Part shown: in pieces, positions 49,363 through 57,389 of the stretch
How positions within the stretch are numbered: position 1 is the stretch's first letter
How the letters are laid out: each line of letters starts with the position of its first letter
The notes under the pieces: generated by a model
What the model was told of the DNA's origin: nothing
What the model saw: the letters and a program-made list of their open reading frames with translations, nothing else
The model's database searches: none
Assembly (NCBI GenBank): GCA_014208095.1
Contig: JACHMT010000001.1
Location: 1,426,001-1,490,000 of the forward strand
Source of the DNA: Actinospineispora eucalypti
GTDB taxonomy: Bacteria; Actinomycetota; Actinomycetes; Mycobacteriales; Pseudonocardiaceae
Length of the DNA stretch: 64,000 nt
Reading direction: 5' to 3'
Position numbers and translations under genes: made by a program

Positions 49363-50808
49363 ATGACGTTGGATGAGCTCGTCGCCCGCGTGTACGCGGC
49401 GCCCCGCGGCCCCAAGGTGGCCGCCTTCTTCGACTACGACGGCACGGTGATCACCGGCTACTCGGCGATGGCCTTCTACAACAAACGCCTGCGGGACCGG
49501 GACATGGGCGTCGCCGAGCTGGCCAAGACCAGCTGGGCCAGCGTGCGCGGCATCCGCACCGAGCGCGAGTTCGGCGAGCTGCTGGACCTCTCGCTGGCGG
49601 CCTGGCGGGGCAAGACCCCCGACGAGCTGATGGCGCTGGGCCGCGAGCTGTTCAAGCACGAGATCGCCGCCGCGCTGCACAGCGAGGTGTGGCAGCTGAT
49701 CGAGGCCCACCACGCGATGGGCCACACCGTGGTGCTGGCCTCCTCCGCGACCCGGTTCCAGGTGGCGCCGATGGCCGAGGACATCGGCGCGGACCACGTG
49801 CTGTGCACCGAGCTGGAGGTGGTGGACGGCATGGTCACCGGGCGCCCGCTGGGCGCCCCGCTGTGGGGGCTGGGCAAGGCGCGCGCGGTGCGCCGGCTGG
49901 CCGCCGAGAAGGACATCGACCTGGCCACCTCGTTCGCCTACAGCAACGGCGACGAGGACGTGATGTTCCTGGAGACGGTGGGCAGCGCGGTGGCCGTGGA
50001 GCCGCAGGAGGCGCTGGCCGCCGAGGCCGGCCGGCGGGGCTGGCCGGTGCTGCGCTGCGTGCCCCGGGGTGGCCGGCCCAGCCCGGTGGAGATGCTGCGC
50101 ACGGTCGGGTTCTACGGCGGGTTCGCCGCCGCCGTCGGCGCCGGCATCGGGGTGGGGCTGCTGCGCCGTTCCCGCCGGGACATGCTGGACGTGAGCACCG
50201 GGCTCGGCGCGGACCTCAGCCTGGCGCTGGCCGGGGTGCGGGTGGACGTGCTGCGCGGCGCCGAGTACCTGGACCACCGGCCCGCCGTCTTCGTGTTCAA
50301 CCACCAGAGCAAGCTGGACCCGATCATCGCGATGAAGCTGCTGCGCGGCGGGTTCACCGGGGTGGCCAAGAAGGAGGCCAAGAACATCCCCGGGTTCGGC
50401 CAGCTGTTCCAGCTCGCCGACGTGGCGTTCGTGGACCGGGGCAACACCGCACAGGCGGTCAAGGCGCTGGAGCCGGCGGTGGCCAAGGTCCGGGACGAGG
50501 GCATCTCGCTGATCATCTCGCCCGAGGGGACCAGGTCGGCGACGCCCCGGCTGGGCCGGTTCAAGAAGGGCGCCTTCCACATCGCCATGCAGGCCGGGGT
50601 GCCCATGGTGCCCATCGTGATCCGCAACGCCGGCGAGGTGATGTGGCGCGGCGCGCAGGCCATCCGGGCCGGCACGGTCGAGCTGGTCGTGCTCCCGCCG
50701 GTGCCCACCCGGGATTGGCGGGTGGAGACGCTCGCGGACCATGTCGCGGCGGTGCGCGGCCTGTTCGTGGAGACGCTGGCCAACTGGCCGAAGGGGGAGG
50801 AAAAGTGA
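49363..50808 (+). CDS. HAD-IB phosphatase/1-acylglycerol-3-phosphate acyltransferase fusion
   Basis: A 481-residue fusion. The N-terminal HAD-IB domain has FFDYDGTVI (D24 and D26), VLASSATRFQVAPMA and YSNGDEDVMFLETVG; a hydrophobic helix (FYGGFAAAVGAGIGVGLL) leads into a PlsC acyltransferase with FVFNHQSKLDP (H-x4-D), EAKNIPGFG, VDRGN and ISPEGTRS. This arrangement, known from mycobacterial Rv2483c-like proteins, suggests acyl-lipid synthesis coupled with dephosphorylation. GAGGTG precedes ATG 49363. Its stop overlaps the next GTG. Confidence 0.88.
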   Translation: MTLDELVARVYAAPRGPKVAAFFDYDGTVITGYSAMAFYNKRLRDRDMGVAELAKTSWASVRGIRTEREFGELLDLSLAAWRGKTPDELMALGRELFKHEIAAALHSEVWQLIEAHHAMGHTVVLASSATRFQVAPMAEDIGADHVLCTELEVVDGMVTGRPLGAPLWGLGKARAVRRLAAEKDIDLATSFAYSNGDEDVMFLETVGSAVAVEPQEALAAEAGRRGWPVLRCVPRGGRPSPVEMLRTVGFYGGFAAAVGAGIGVGLLRRSRRDMLDVSTGLGADLSLALAGVRVDVLRGAEYLDHRPAVFVFNHQSKLDPIIAMKLLRGGFTGVAKKEAKNIPGFGQLFQLADVAFVDRGNTAQAVKALEPAVAKVRDEGISLIISPEGTRSATPRLGRFKKGAFHIAMQAGVPMVPIVIRNAGEVMWRGAQAIRAGTVELVVLPPVPTRDWRVETLADHVAAVRGLFVETLANWPKGEEK

Positions 50809-52229
50809 CCTCGAGGGACCGTCCGCTGGGCTGGGGCGCGGAGGCGGAGATGAACGCCTTCGAGACGATGATGTGGCGGGTCGAGTCGGACCGGAAGCTG
50901 CGCTCCCCGGTGTGCGGGCTGGAGGAGCTGGACACGGTGCCGGACTGGGACCGGTTCCTGGCCGCGCACGAGTGGGGGGTGCGCATGGTGCCCCGGTTCC
51001 GCCAGCGGGTGGTGGAGCCGCCGCTCGGCCTCGGCGCGCCCCGATGGACCGAGGACCCCGACTTCGACCTGCGTTTCCACGTGCGGCGCACCCGGCTGCC
51101 GGGCGGCGGCGGCTGGCCGGAGCTGCTGGAAGCGGCCGCGCAGGTGATGATGACCCCGTTCGACCGGACCCGTCCGCCGTGGGAGGCGGTGCTGTTCGAG
51201 GGCCTGCCCGGCGACCGCGCGGCCTACCTGCTCAAGCTGCACCACGTGGCCAGCGACGGCATGGGCTTCATGCAGCTGTTCTCCCAGCTGCACTCGCGCA
51301 CCCGCGAGCCCAACCCGAACAAGCCGCAGCCGCCGATGGTGCCGGCCGAGGAGACCAGCCCGATGGACGCGCTGGTGCACCAGGTGAGGCACGACGCCGA
51401 GGCGTTGCCCGACCTGCTGCGCGACGCCGGCGACGGGGCGCTGCGCGCCCTGCGCGACCCGGGCAAGGCGCTGCGCGGCGCGCACCGGTACGGCCAGTCC
51501 CTGCTCCGGGTGTTGCGGCCGCCCGAGGCACCGGGCTCCCCGCTGCTGGCCAAGCGCGGCATGACCTGGCGGTTCGGCGCGCTGGACGTCCCCTTCGCGG
51601 ACCTCAAGGCGGCCGGCAAGGCGGCCAACGGTTCGGTCAACGACGCCTTCCTGGCCGCCCTGCTGGGCGGTTACCGGCTCTACCACGAGGCGATGGGCGT
51701 CCAGGTGGACGCGATCCCGATGGCCATCCCGATCTCCGTGCGCAAGGCCGGCGACTCGGAGGGCGGCAACAAGATCGCCTCGGCCCGGCTGTCCGGCCCG
51801 GTGAGTACCAAGGACCCGAGGTCGCGCATCGAGGAGGTGCGCTCGGTGATCCTCACCGCGCGCGCCGAGCCGGCGCTGGACACCATCGGCGCGTTCTCCC
51901 CGGCGCTGGCCCGGCTGCCCGGCCCGGTGATCGCGCAGATCGCCGGCCCGATGACCAAGGGCAACGACCTGCAGGCCAGCAACGTGCCCGGCGTGCGCGA
52001 GGACCTCTACCTGGCCGGCGCGAAGATCGAGCGGATGTACCCGTACGCCCCGCTGCCCGGCTGCGCGGCGATGATCACCATGGTCACGCACGGCGAGGTG
52101 GCCTGCGTCGGGGTCAACTACGACGCCGCCTCCTTCACCGAGCCGGAGCTGTTCATCCGGTGCCTGGTCGACGGCTTCGCCGAGGTCCTGGCCCTCCACC
52201 CCGGCTCCGCCAGCCCGGTGTCCAGGTAG
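50805..52229 (+). CDS. WS/DGAT family O-acyltransferase (wax ester/triacylglycerol)
   Basis: A 474-residue acyltransferase of the wax ester synthase/DGAT family. The catalytic motif LLKLHHVASDGMG has H146, H147 and D151. PPWEAVLFEGL, VNDAFLAALLGGYRLYHEAMG, AIPISVR and NVPGVREDLYLAGAKIERMYPY follow, the NVPG motif being typical. It would esterify acyl-CoA with diacylglycerol or alcohols to make storage lipid. The GTG at 50805 overlaps the HAD-PlsC stop; the two may act in sequence. A hairpin follows its stop. Confidence 0.87.
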   Translation: MTSRDRPLGWGAEAEMNAFETMMWRVESDRKLRSPVCGLEELDTVPDWDRFLAAHEWGVRMVPRFRQRVVEPPLGLGAPRWTEDPDFDLRFHVRRTRLPGGGGWPELLEAAAQVMMTPFDRTRPPWEAVLFEGLPGDRAAYLLKLHHVASDGMGFMQLFSQLHSRTREPNPNKPQPPMVPAEETSPMDALVHQVRHDAEALPDLLRDAGDGALRALRDPGKALRGAHRYGQSLLRVLRPPEAPGSPLLAKRGMTWRFGALDVPFADLKAAGKAANGSVNDAFLAALLGGYRLYHEAMGVQVDAIPMAIPISVRKAGDSEGGNKIASARLSGPVSTKDPRSRIEEVRSVILTARAEPALDTIGAFSPALARLPGPVIAQIAGPMTKGNDLQASNVPGVREDLYLAGAKIERMYPYAPLPGCAAMITMVTHGEVACVGVNYDAASFTEPELFIRCLVDGFAEVLALHPGSASPVSR

Positions 52230-52230
52230 T

Positions 52231-52270
52231 TCTCCCTCGATAGGGGTACGCCTTCCGCCAGCGAGGGAGA
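52231..52270 (+). terminator. Hairpin after the acyltransferase operon
   Basis: TCTCCCTCG (52231-52239) pairs perfectly with CGAGGGAGA (52262-52270) around a 22-nt loop, just after the WS/DGAT stop. No T-tract is present. Confidence 0.5.
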
Positions 52271-52329
52271 TGCCGGTTCGTGGTCGGCGCGCCACACTGA
52301 GTCATCCACGGGAGGAATGGAGGCCGAAA

Positions 52330-53625
52330 GTGACCACAGGTGTTGACTTTTACCCGGCCACCGCCGAGAACAAGCCGGACTACTCGCCGATCGATGTGTC
52401 CTCCAAGGCGTTCTGGAACCAGACGTCGGAGGAAAGGGACCAGCGGTTCGCGCAGCTGCGCGCCCAGGACCCGGTCTCGTGGCAGCGTCCGGTGGAGGAC
52501 GCGGTGGTCCCCGACCCGAACGACCCCGGCTATTGGGCGCTGGTCAGGCACGCCGAGATCGTCGAGGTCAGCCGGGACAACAAGACCTACATCTCGGGCC
52601 AGGGCGTGCAGTTCGACATGTTGCCGCCCGAGGGGCTGGAGATGTCCCAGTCCTTCCTGGCCATGGACGCGCCGAAGCACACCAAGCTGCGCCGGCTGAT
52701 CAGCGCGGCGTTCACCCCGCGCCAGGTGGCCCGGATCGACGAGCAGATCAAGACGGCCGCCCGCGAGGTGGTGGACGGCTTCGCCCGGGACTCCGGCGGC
52801 GAGATCGACTTCGTGGACCGGTGCGCCGAGCCGCTGCCGGTGCGGCTGTTCTGCGACATGTTCGGGGTGCCGACCGAGCTGCGCGCGGCGACCACCAAGG
52901 CGGCGGGTGACGTGGTCTCCTGGGCCGACCCGGAGCGCCTGGGCAACCGGCCGGCCGCCGAGGTGATGCTCGGGGCCTGCCAGGAGCTGCACGGCATCGC
53001 GCACCAGATCCTGGCCGAGCGGCGGCGCAACCGCACCGAGGACCTGTTCAGCAACCTGGTGGACGCCGAGGTGGACGGCCAGAAGCTGAGCGACGCGGAG
53101 ATCGGCGCGTTCTTCGTTCTCATGTCGGTGGCCGGCACGGACACCACCAAGCACACCTCCAGCCTCACCGTGAAGGCGATGACCGACTTCCCGGACCAGC
53201 GGGACTGGCTGCGCGCCGACTACGACAACCGGATCGGCACCGCCGTCGAGGAGTTCGTCCGGTTCGGCTCGCCGGTGATGACCTTCCGCCGCACCGCGGT
53301 GCGGGAGACCGAGCTGGGCGGCAAGCGGATCATGCCGGGGGACAAGGTGGTGCTGTTCTACCCGTCCGGCAACCGCGACCCCGAGGTGTTCGCCGACCCG
53401 GACCGGTTCGACCTGTCCCGCGACCCGAACCCGCACGTCGGCTTCGGCGGCGGCGGCGTGCACTTCTGCCTCGGCAACGGGCTGGCGAAGAGCGCTCTGC
53501 GCGCGCTGTTCAAGGAACTGCTCACCCGGATCCCGGATTTCGAGGCCGGCGAGCCGGACCTGCTGGGTACGAACTTCATGCGCGGCGTGAAGCGCCTACC
53601 CTTCAGGTTCACACCGGAGAGATGA
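52330..53625 (+). CDS. Cytochrome P450
   Basis: A 431-residue class I P450. The heme loop FGGGGVHFCLGNGLAK has the thiolate C380; the I-helix reads MSVAGTDTTKHTS with the Asp-Thr oxygen-activation pair, and the E-x2-R in VEEFVRFGSPV and following PERF-like DPDRFDLSRDP are present. The N-terminus (DYSPIDVSSKAFW) and the substrate-contact stretch PKHTKLRRLISAAFTPRQV favour actinobacterial CYP families that hydroxylate sterols or terpenoids, but the substrate is not set by sequence. It is followed by its probable ferredoxin and reductase, a complete electron chain. The GTG at 52330 starts the gene. Confidence 0.93.
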   Translation: MTTGVDFYPATAENKPDYSPIDVSSKAFWNQTSEERDQRFAQLRAQDPVSWQRPVEDAVVPDPNDPGYWALVRHAEIVEVSRDNKTYISGQGVQFDMLPPEGLEMSQSFLAMDAPKHTKLRRLISAAFTPRQVARIDEQIKTAAREVVDGFARDSGGEIDFVDRCAEPLPVRLFCDMFGVPTELRAATTKAAGDVVSWADPERLGNRPAAEVMLGACQELHGIAHQILAERRRNRTEDLFSNLVDAEVDGQKLSDAEIGAFFVLMSVAGTDTTKHTSSLTVKAMTDFPDQRDWLRADYDNRIGTAVEEFVRFGSPVMTFRRTAVRETELGGKRIMPGDKVVLFYPSGNRDPEVFADPDRFDLSRDPNPHVGFGGGGVHFCLGNGLAKSALRALFKELLTRIPDFEAGEPDLLGTNFMRGVKRLPFRFTPER

Positions 53626-53641
53626 CGCGGAACGCGGCAGA

Positions 53642-53665
53642 GCACGCGCCCAGTTAGGCGCGTGC
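53642..53665. repeat. Intergenic palindromic repeat, copy E (9-bp stem)
   Basis: GCACGCGCC-CAGTTA-GGCGCGTGC forms a perfect 9-bp stem with a 6-nt loop; the following GGGACA resembles copy B. It stands between the P450 and ferredoxin genes, the only copy seen outside a coding sequence. Confidence 0.8.
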
Positions 53666-53687
53666 GGGACACAGTGAGGTGGACAGG

Positions 53688-53882
53688 ATGCGCATCGTCG
53701 TGGATCGCACCAGGTGCACGGGGCTGGGCATGTGCGAGGCGGAGGCCCCGGACGTGTTCGAGGTGCAGGACGACGGGACGCTGGTGATACTCAACGAAAC
53801 GCCCGGCGCGGACCTGCGGGAGGCGGTCGAGATGGCCGTCGACGGCTGTCCCACCGAGGCGTTGTCCATCGTTGAGGACTGA
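53688..53882 (+). CDS. [3Fe-4S] ferredoxin
   Basis: A 64-residue ferredoxin: RCTGLGMCEAEAPDVFEV with C10 and C16 and a later GCPTEAL with the third cysteine, C53. The missing Cys of a second 4Fe ligand set makes this a single [3Fe-4S] type. It likely passes electrons from the reductase at 53901 to the P450. GAGGTGG precedes ATG 53688. Copy E of the repeat is just upstream. Confidence 0.9.
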   Translation: MRIVVDRTRCTGLGMCEAEAPDVFEVQDDGTLVILNETPGADLREAVEMAVDGCPTEALSIVED

Positions 53883-53900
53883 GAGGACCGGGACCTTCCA

Positions 53901-55124
53901 GTGACCGAACGTCTTGTCGTGGTCGGGGCCTCGCTGGCCGGGTTGCGGGCGGTGCAGGCGGCCCGCAAGGCCGGCCACACCGGCCCGCTGACCCTGGTCG
54001 GCGGGGAGGAACACCTGCCGTACGACCGCCCGCCGCTGTCCAAGGCCTACCTGGAGGCCGAGGGCCCCGACGGCGGGGAGCCGGAGGACCCCACCTACCG
54101 CACCGAGGACGAGCTGCGCGGCGAGCTGGACCTGGACCTGCGGCTGGGCACCTGGGCCACCGGCCTGGACGCCGGGCGCAAGGTGGTCAAACTGGGTGAC
54201 GAGGAGTTGGCGTACGGCGCACTGGTCATCGCCACCGGCGCGGCGGCCCGCAACCTCCCCGGCGTCGAGGGCATCGCCGGCGTGCACACGCTGCGCACCA
54301 GGGACGACGCGGACGCCATCCGGGCGGCGCTGGTCGCGGGCGCGCGGACGGTGGTGGTCGGTGCCGGGTTCATCGGCTCCGAGGTGGCGTCCAGCGCGCG
54401 CAAGCACGGGGTCTCGGTCACCGTGCTGGAGGCGCTGCCGGTGCCGCTGGTCCGCTCGGTGGGCGAGCAGATCGGCCGGGCGTGCGCCGACCTGCACCGC
54501 GGCCACGGCACCGACCTGCGCTGCGGGGTGATGGTCACCGGCCTGGAGAGTTCGGACGGCCGGGTCACCGGGGTCGCGCTGGACGACGGCAGCGTGGTGC
54601 CGGCCGACCTGGTCGTGGTCGGTACCGGGGTGAAGCCGTGCACCGACTGGCTGGTCGACTCCGGCGTCAAGCTGCACGAGCGGGACGGCGGCATCATCTG
54701 CGACGCGACCCTGAGCACCGGGCTGCCCGGGGTGTACGCCGCCGGCGACCTGGTGCACTTCCCCAACCCGCTGTTCGACGACCTGTCCATGCGCCTGGAA
54801 CACTGGACCAACGCCTCCGAGCAGGGCATGTTGGCCGCGCGCAACGCGCTGGCCCCGGACGAGGCGAAGCCCTCGGCGACCGTGCCCTACTTCTGGTCGG
54901 ACTGGTACGGCAGCCGGATCCAGTTCGTCGGCGTCCCGCAGGCGGAGGAGATCCGGGTGGTGAGCGAGGAACTGGGCGAGGAGAAGTTCCTCGCGCTGTA
55001 CCGCCGGGGCGACCGGATCACCGGTTGCATCAGCATCGACCGCCCCGCCCAGATCATGAAATACCGCCGCCTGATCATGCAAAGCAAACCCTGGTCCGCC
55101 GCCCTCGAACTAGCCGGCGTCTAA
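53901..55124 (+). CDS. FAD-dependent ferredoxin reductase
   Basis: A 407-residue NAD(P)H-dependent flavoprotein. VVVGASLAGLRAVQAAR is the FAD-binding motif, YDRPPLSKAYL the substrate loop, VIATGAAARNLPG, VVVGAGFIGSEVASSARKHG the NAD(P)H motif and VYAAGDLVHFPNP the second FAD motif. It resembles putidaredoxin-type reductases and matches the ferredoxin gene before it, so the three genes form a P450 system. Its 3' end is followed by the first of two hairpin repeats. Confidence 0.93.
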   Translation: MTERLVVVGASLAGLRAVQAARKAGHTGPLTLVGGEEHLPYDRPPLSKAYLEAEGPDGGEPEDPTYRTEDELRGELDLDLRLGTWATGLDAGRKVVKLGDEELAYGALVIATGAAARNLPGVEGIAGVHTLRTRDDADAIRAALVAGARTVVVGAGFIGSEVASSARKHGVSVTVLEALPVPLVRSVGEQIGRACADLHRGHGTDLRCGVMVTGLESSDGRVTGVALDDGSVVPADLVVVGTGVKPCTDWLVDSGVKLHERDGGIICDATLSTGLPGVYAAGDLVHFPNPLFDDLSMRLEHWTNASEQGMLAARNALAPDEAKPSATVPYFWSDWYGSRIQFVGVPQAEEIRVVSEELGEEKFLALYRRGDRITGCISIDRPAQIMKYRRLIMQSKPWSAALELAGV

Positions 55125-55131
55125 CCACCCC

Positions 55132-55192
55132 CACCGAGCGCAAGCTGAGTCCGGTGATTCCTTGATCGAAACCGGACTCAGCTTGGTCTCGG
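55132..55192. repeat. Near-perfect palindrome P1, right of the reductase
   Basis: AAGCTGAGTCCGGT pairs with ACCGGACTCAGCTT around a short loop containing CTTGATCGA, and CCGAG/CTCGG extends the stem. It is nearly identical to P2 at 56098-56162, in the same orientation. The TGA stop of the DUF559 gene (55178-55180) is inside it. Confidence 0.9.
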
Positions 55193-56062
55193 TGCCCGGC
55201 GCGCGAGTAGACCCCGAACCTTGCTGGCGGTCTGGTGGATGGCGCGCAGGTCGTTGTGGCCGAAGCGGAGGGTTTCCCAGCCGTATCCGGCCAGCCGGGT
55301 GTCGCGCTCCCGGTCCCTTTCCCAGCGCCAGCGCTCCAGGTGGATGCGGCCGTCGTACTCGATGGCCAGCCTCGCGGGCGGGTAGGCAAGGTCCGCCTTG
55401 GCCAACAGGAAGCCGAACTCGTCGAGAATCTCGTACTGGGTTTCGGGGGTGGGCAGGCCCTCCAGTACCAGTCCGACCCGCAGCCTGGTCTCCGGCGGCG
55501 ACTCGGCCCTCGGGTCGGCCAGGGCGACGATGCGGTCCAGCCGTCGGCAGCCCCGGGCGCCCGGATGTTTCGCCCGGTAATCCAGCAGATCCGTCGGCTC
55601 GAACCCGGCTCGGCGCGCCAAGGCGTCCACCGCCACGACCGCCTCGACCAGGGGGACGCGGCGTGCCAGGTCCCATGCGGTGCGCACGGGGGTCGTCACG
55701 CGGCAGTTGTGCGCCTGGACCAGGTCGGCCGCCTCGATGCGGTCCCCACACGTCCGCAGTCCTCGTGGCCGGTACATGAAGCGCGGTGCCGCTACCTCTG
55801 CCTGGGCATTCGCGGGGGCGAAGTCCGCGTCGAGGAGCTGTGCCGCCGAGTATCCGACCAGCGCCCCGCCCTGGTCGCGGACCAGCAGGTAGGCCGCGCG
55901 GGACCGGGTGAACAGGTCCAGCGGGGCGGAGGCGGGCAGAAAGATGTCCGGGAACACCCGCTGGAACCGCGGCCCGTACAGCTGGTGCCGAGTGAGCACC
56001 CCCGCGCGAACCGCCTCACTACCCCGAAACGGCCCCTCCAACACTCCCCAACCCTGCCCCAC
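55178..56062 (-). CDS. DUF559-containing protein (VSR-like endonuclease domain)
   Basis: A 294-residue protein. The N-terminal part (VLTRHQLYGPRFQRVFPDIFLPASAPLDLFTRSRAAYLLVRDQGGALVGYSAAQLL) resembles AbiEi-type helical modules. The C-terminal domain PETRLRVGLVLEGLPTPETQYEILDEFGFLLAKADLAYPPARLAIEYDGRIHLE..RDRERDTRLAGYGWETLRFG is the DUF559/VSR endonuclease-like fold, with the D of KADLAY and E of IEYDG as likely metal ligands. Proteins of this type are common as single genes in actinomycetes and may act on DNA. The gene is bracketed by P1 and P2, and its stop lies in P1. Confidence 0.82.
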   Translation of the reverse strand: MGQGWGVLEGPFRGSEAVRAGVLTRHQLYGPRFQRVFPDIFLPASAPLDLFTRSRAAYLLVRDQGGALVGYSAAQLLDADFAPANAQAEVAAPRFMYRPRGLRTCGDRIEAADLVQAHNCRVTTPVRTAWDLARRVPLVEAVVAVDALARRAGFEPTDLLDYRAKHPGARGCRRLDRIVALADPRAESPPETRLRVGLVLEGLPTPETQYEILDEFGFLLAKADLAYPPARLAIEYDGRIHLERWRWERDRERDTRLAGYGWETLRFGHNDLRAIHQTASKVRGLLARRAPRPS

Positions 56063-56097
56063 CGGCCCGCCCAGCGGAGCCGTTTCGGCAAATCCGC

Positions 56098-56162
56098 ACC
56101 GAGACCAAGCTGGGTCCGGTCATTTCTTGATCGAAACCGGACTCAGCTTGGTCTCGGCGGTG
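56098..56162. repeat. Near-perfect palindrome P2, upstream of the DUF559 gene
   Basis: CCGAGACCAAGCTGGGTCCGG and the mirror CCGGACTCAGCTTGGTCTCGG leave a loop containing ATTTCTTGATCGA. The stem is about 22 bp with a single mismatch. Sequence and orientation match P1. Confidence 0.9.
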
Positions 56163-56182
56163 CGTTCGGCGAGCGGGGTGGG

Positions 56183-57331
56183 CTAGAGGCCGAGGGATTT
56201 GCCGATGATTTCTTTCATGATTTCGGTGGTGCCGCCGTAGATGCGGGTGATGCGGGCGTCGGCGAAGGCCCTCGCGATGGGGTACTCGGTCATGTAGCCG
56301 TAGCCGCCGTGCAGTTGCAGGCAGCGGTCCATCACGCGGCCCTGTAGCTCGGTGCACCACCACTTGGCCTTGGCGGCGTCGTCGGCGGTCAGCTCGCCGG
56401 CGTTGAGCAGGCGGATGCCCCGGTCCACGTACTGCTGCGCGATGTCCACCTCGGTGGCGATCTCGGCGAGCACGAACTTGCTGTTCTGGAACGCGCCGAT
56501 GGGCTGGCCGAACGCCTTGCGCGCCCGCACGTACTCCAGCGTCTGCTCCAGCGCGACCCGGGCGGCGGCGACGGCGGACAGCGCGATGGACAGGCGCTCC
56601 TGGGGCAGGTTGGCCACCAGCTGGAGGAAACCCTGGCCCTCGTCGCCGAGGAGGTTGGTCACCGGGACCGCCACGTCGGTGAACGACAGCTCGGCGGTGT
56701 CCTGCGCGTGCTGGCCCAGCTTGTCCAGGTTGCGCCCGCGCTCGAAGCCGGGCATGCCCCGCTCGATGATCAGCAGGCTCATGCCCTTGTGCCTCTGGGC
56801 GGGGTCGGTCTTCACCGCCGTGATCACCAGGTCGGCGTTGATGCCGTTGGTGATGAAGGTCTTCGCGCCGTTCACCACGTAGTGGTCGCCGTCGCGCAGC
56901 GCGGTGGTGGACATGGAGGCCAGGTCGGAGCCGATGCCCGGCTCGGTCATCGCGATGGCGGTGATCAGCTCGCCGCTGACGATGCCCGGCAGCCAGCGGT
57001 CCCGCTGCTCCTCGGTGCAGTAGCGCAGGAAGTAGGGCAGCGCGATGTCGTTGTGCAGGGTGATGCCGAGGCCGGCGGCGGCCGCGCCGGCCCGCGCCGC
57101 CTCCTCGCCGATCACCGCGTTGAACCGGAAGTCGTCCACCCCGCCGCCGCCGTACTGCTCGGGCACCTCCATGCCCAGCAGGCCGGCCTTGCCGGCGGTG
57201 GCGAACAGTCCCCGGTCCACGATGCCGGCCGCATCCCACTTGTCCAGGTGCGGTACCACTTCCCGGTCCAGGAAGGCGCGCACCGTCTCCCGGAACGCGT
57301 CGTGGTCGGCCTCGTACAAGTCGCGCTGCAC
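56183..57331 (-). CDS. Acyl-CoA dehydrogenase
   Basis: A 382-residue flavoenzyme. AIAMTEPGIGSDLASMSTTA and NGAKTFITNGINADLVI are FAD- and substrate-binding stretches. The catalytic base is probably E245 in NLPQERLSIALS, the position used by long-chain and isovaleryl-CoA dehydrogenases, since the C-terminal loop reads YGGTTEI with Gly where medium-chain types have Glu. It ends IIGKSLGL. The GTG at 57331 has GGAG upstream. Only about 58 nt separate it from the transglycosylase stop upstream, so the two may be co-transcribed. Confidence 0.92.
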   Translation of the reverse strand: MQRDLYEADHDAFRETVRAFLDREVVPHLDKWDAAGIVDRGLFATAGKAGLLGMEVPEQYGGGGVDDFRFNAVIGEEAARAGAAAAGLGITLHNDIALPYFLRYCTEEQRDRWLPGIVSGELITAIAMTEPGIGSDLASMSTTALRDGDHYVVNGAKTFITNGINADLVITAVKTDPAQRHKGMSLLIIERGMPGFERGRNLDKLGQHAQDTAELSFTDVAVPVTNLLGDEGQGFLQLVANLPQERLSIALSAVAAARVALEQTLEYVRARKAFGQPIGAFQNSKFVLAEIATEVDIAQQYVDRGIRLLNAGELTADDAAKAKWWCTELQGRVMDRCLQLHGGYGYMTEYPIARAFADARITRIYGGTTEIMKEIIGKSLGL

Positions 57332-57389
57332 CGTGGGCTCCTTTGCTGGTGTGGGAGCCCGACTTTACCTAATCAGCGATAAAAACTGC

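Noticed and set aside
49689..52229. 846-residue reading of the WS/DGAT frame beginning inside the HAD-PlsC gene
   Set aside because: The first 370 residues are a shadow of the HAD-PlsC fusion; the GTG at 50805 fits the family length and overlaps the preceding stop.
55178..56062. Insertion sequence with inverted terminal repeats P1/P2
   Set aside because: P1 and P2 are each self-palindromic and directly repeated rather than inverted, and the enclosed protein is not a transposase.
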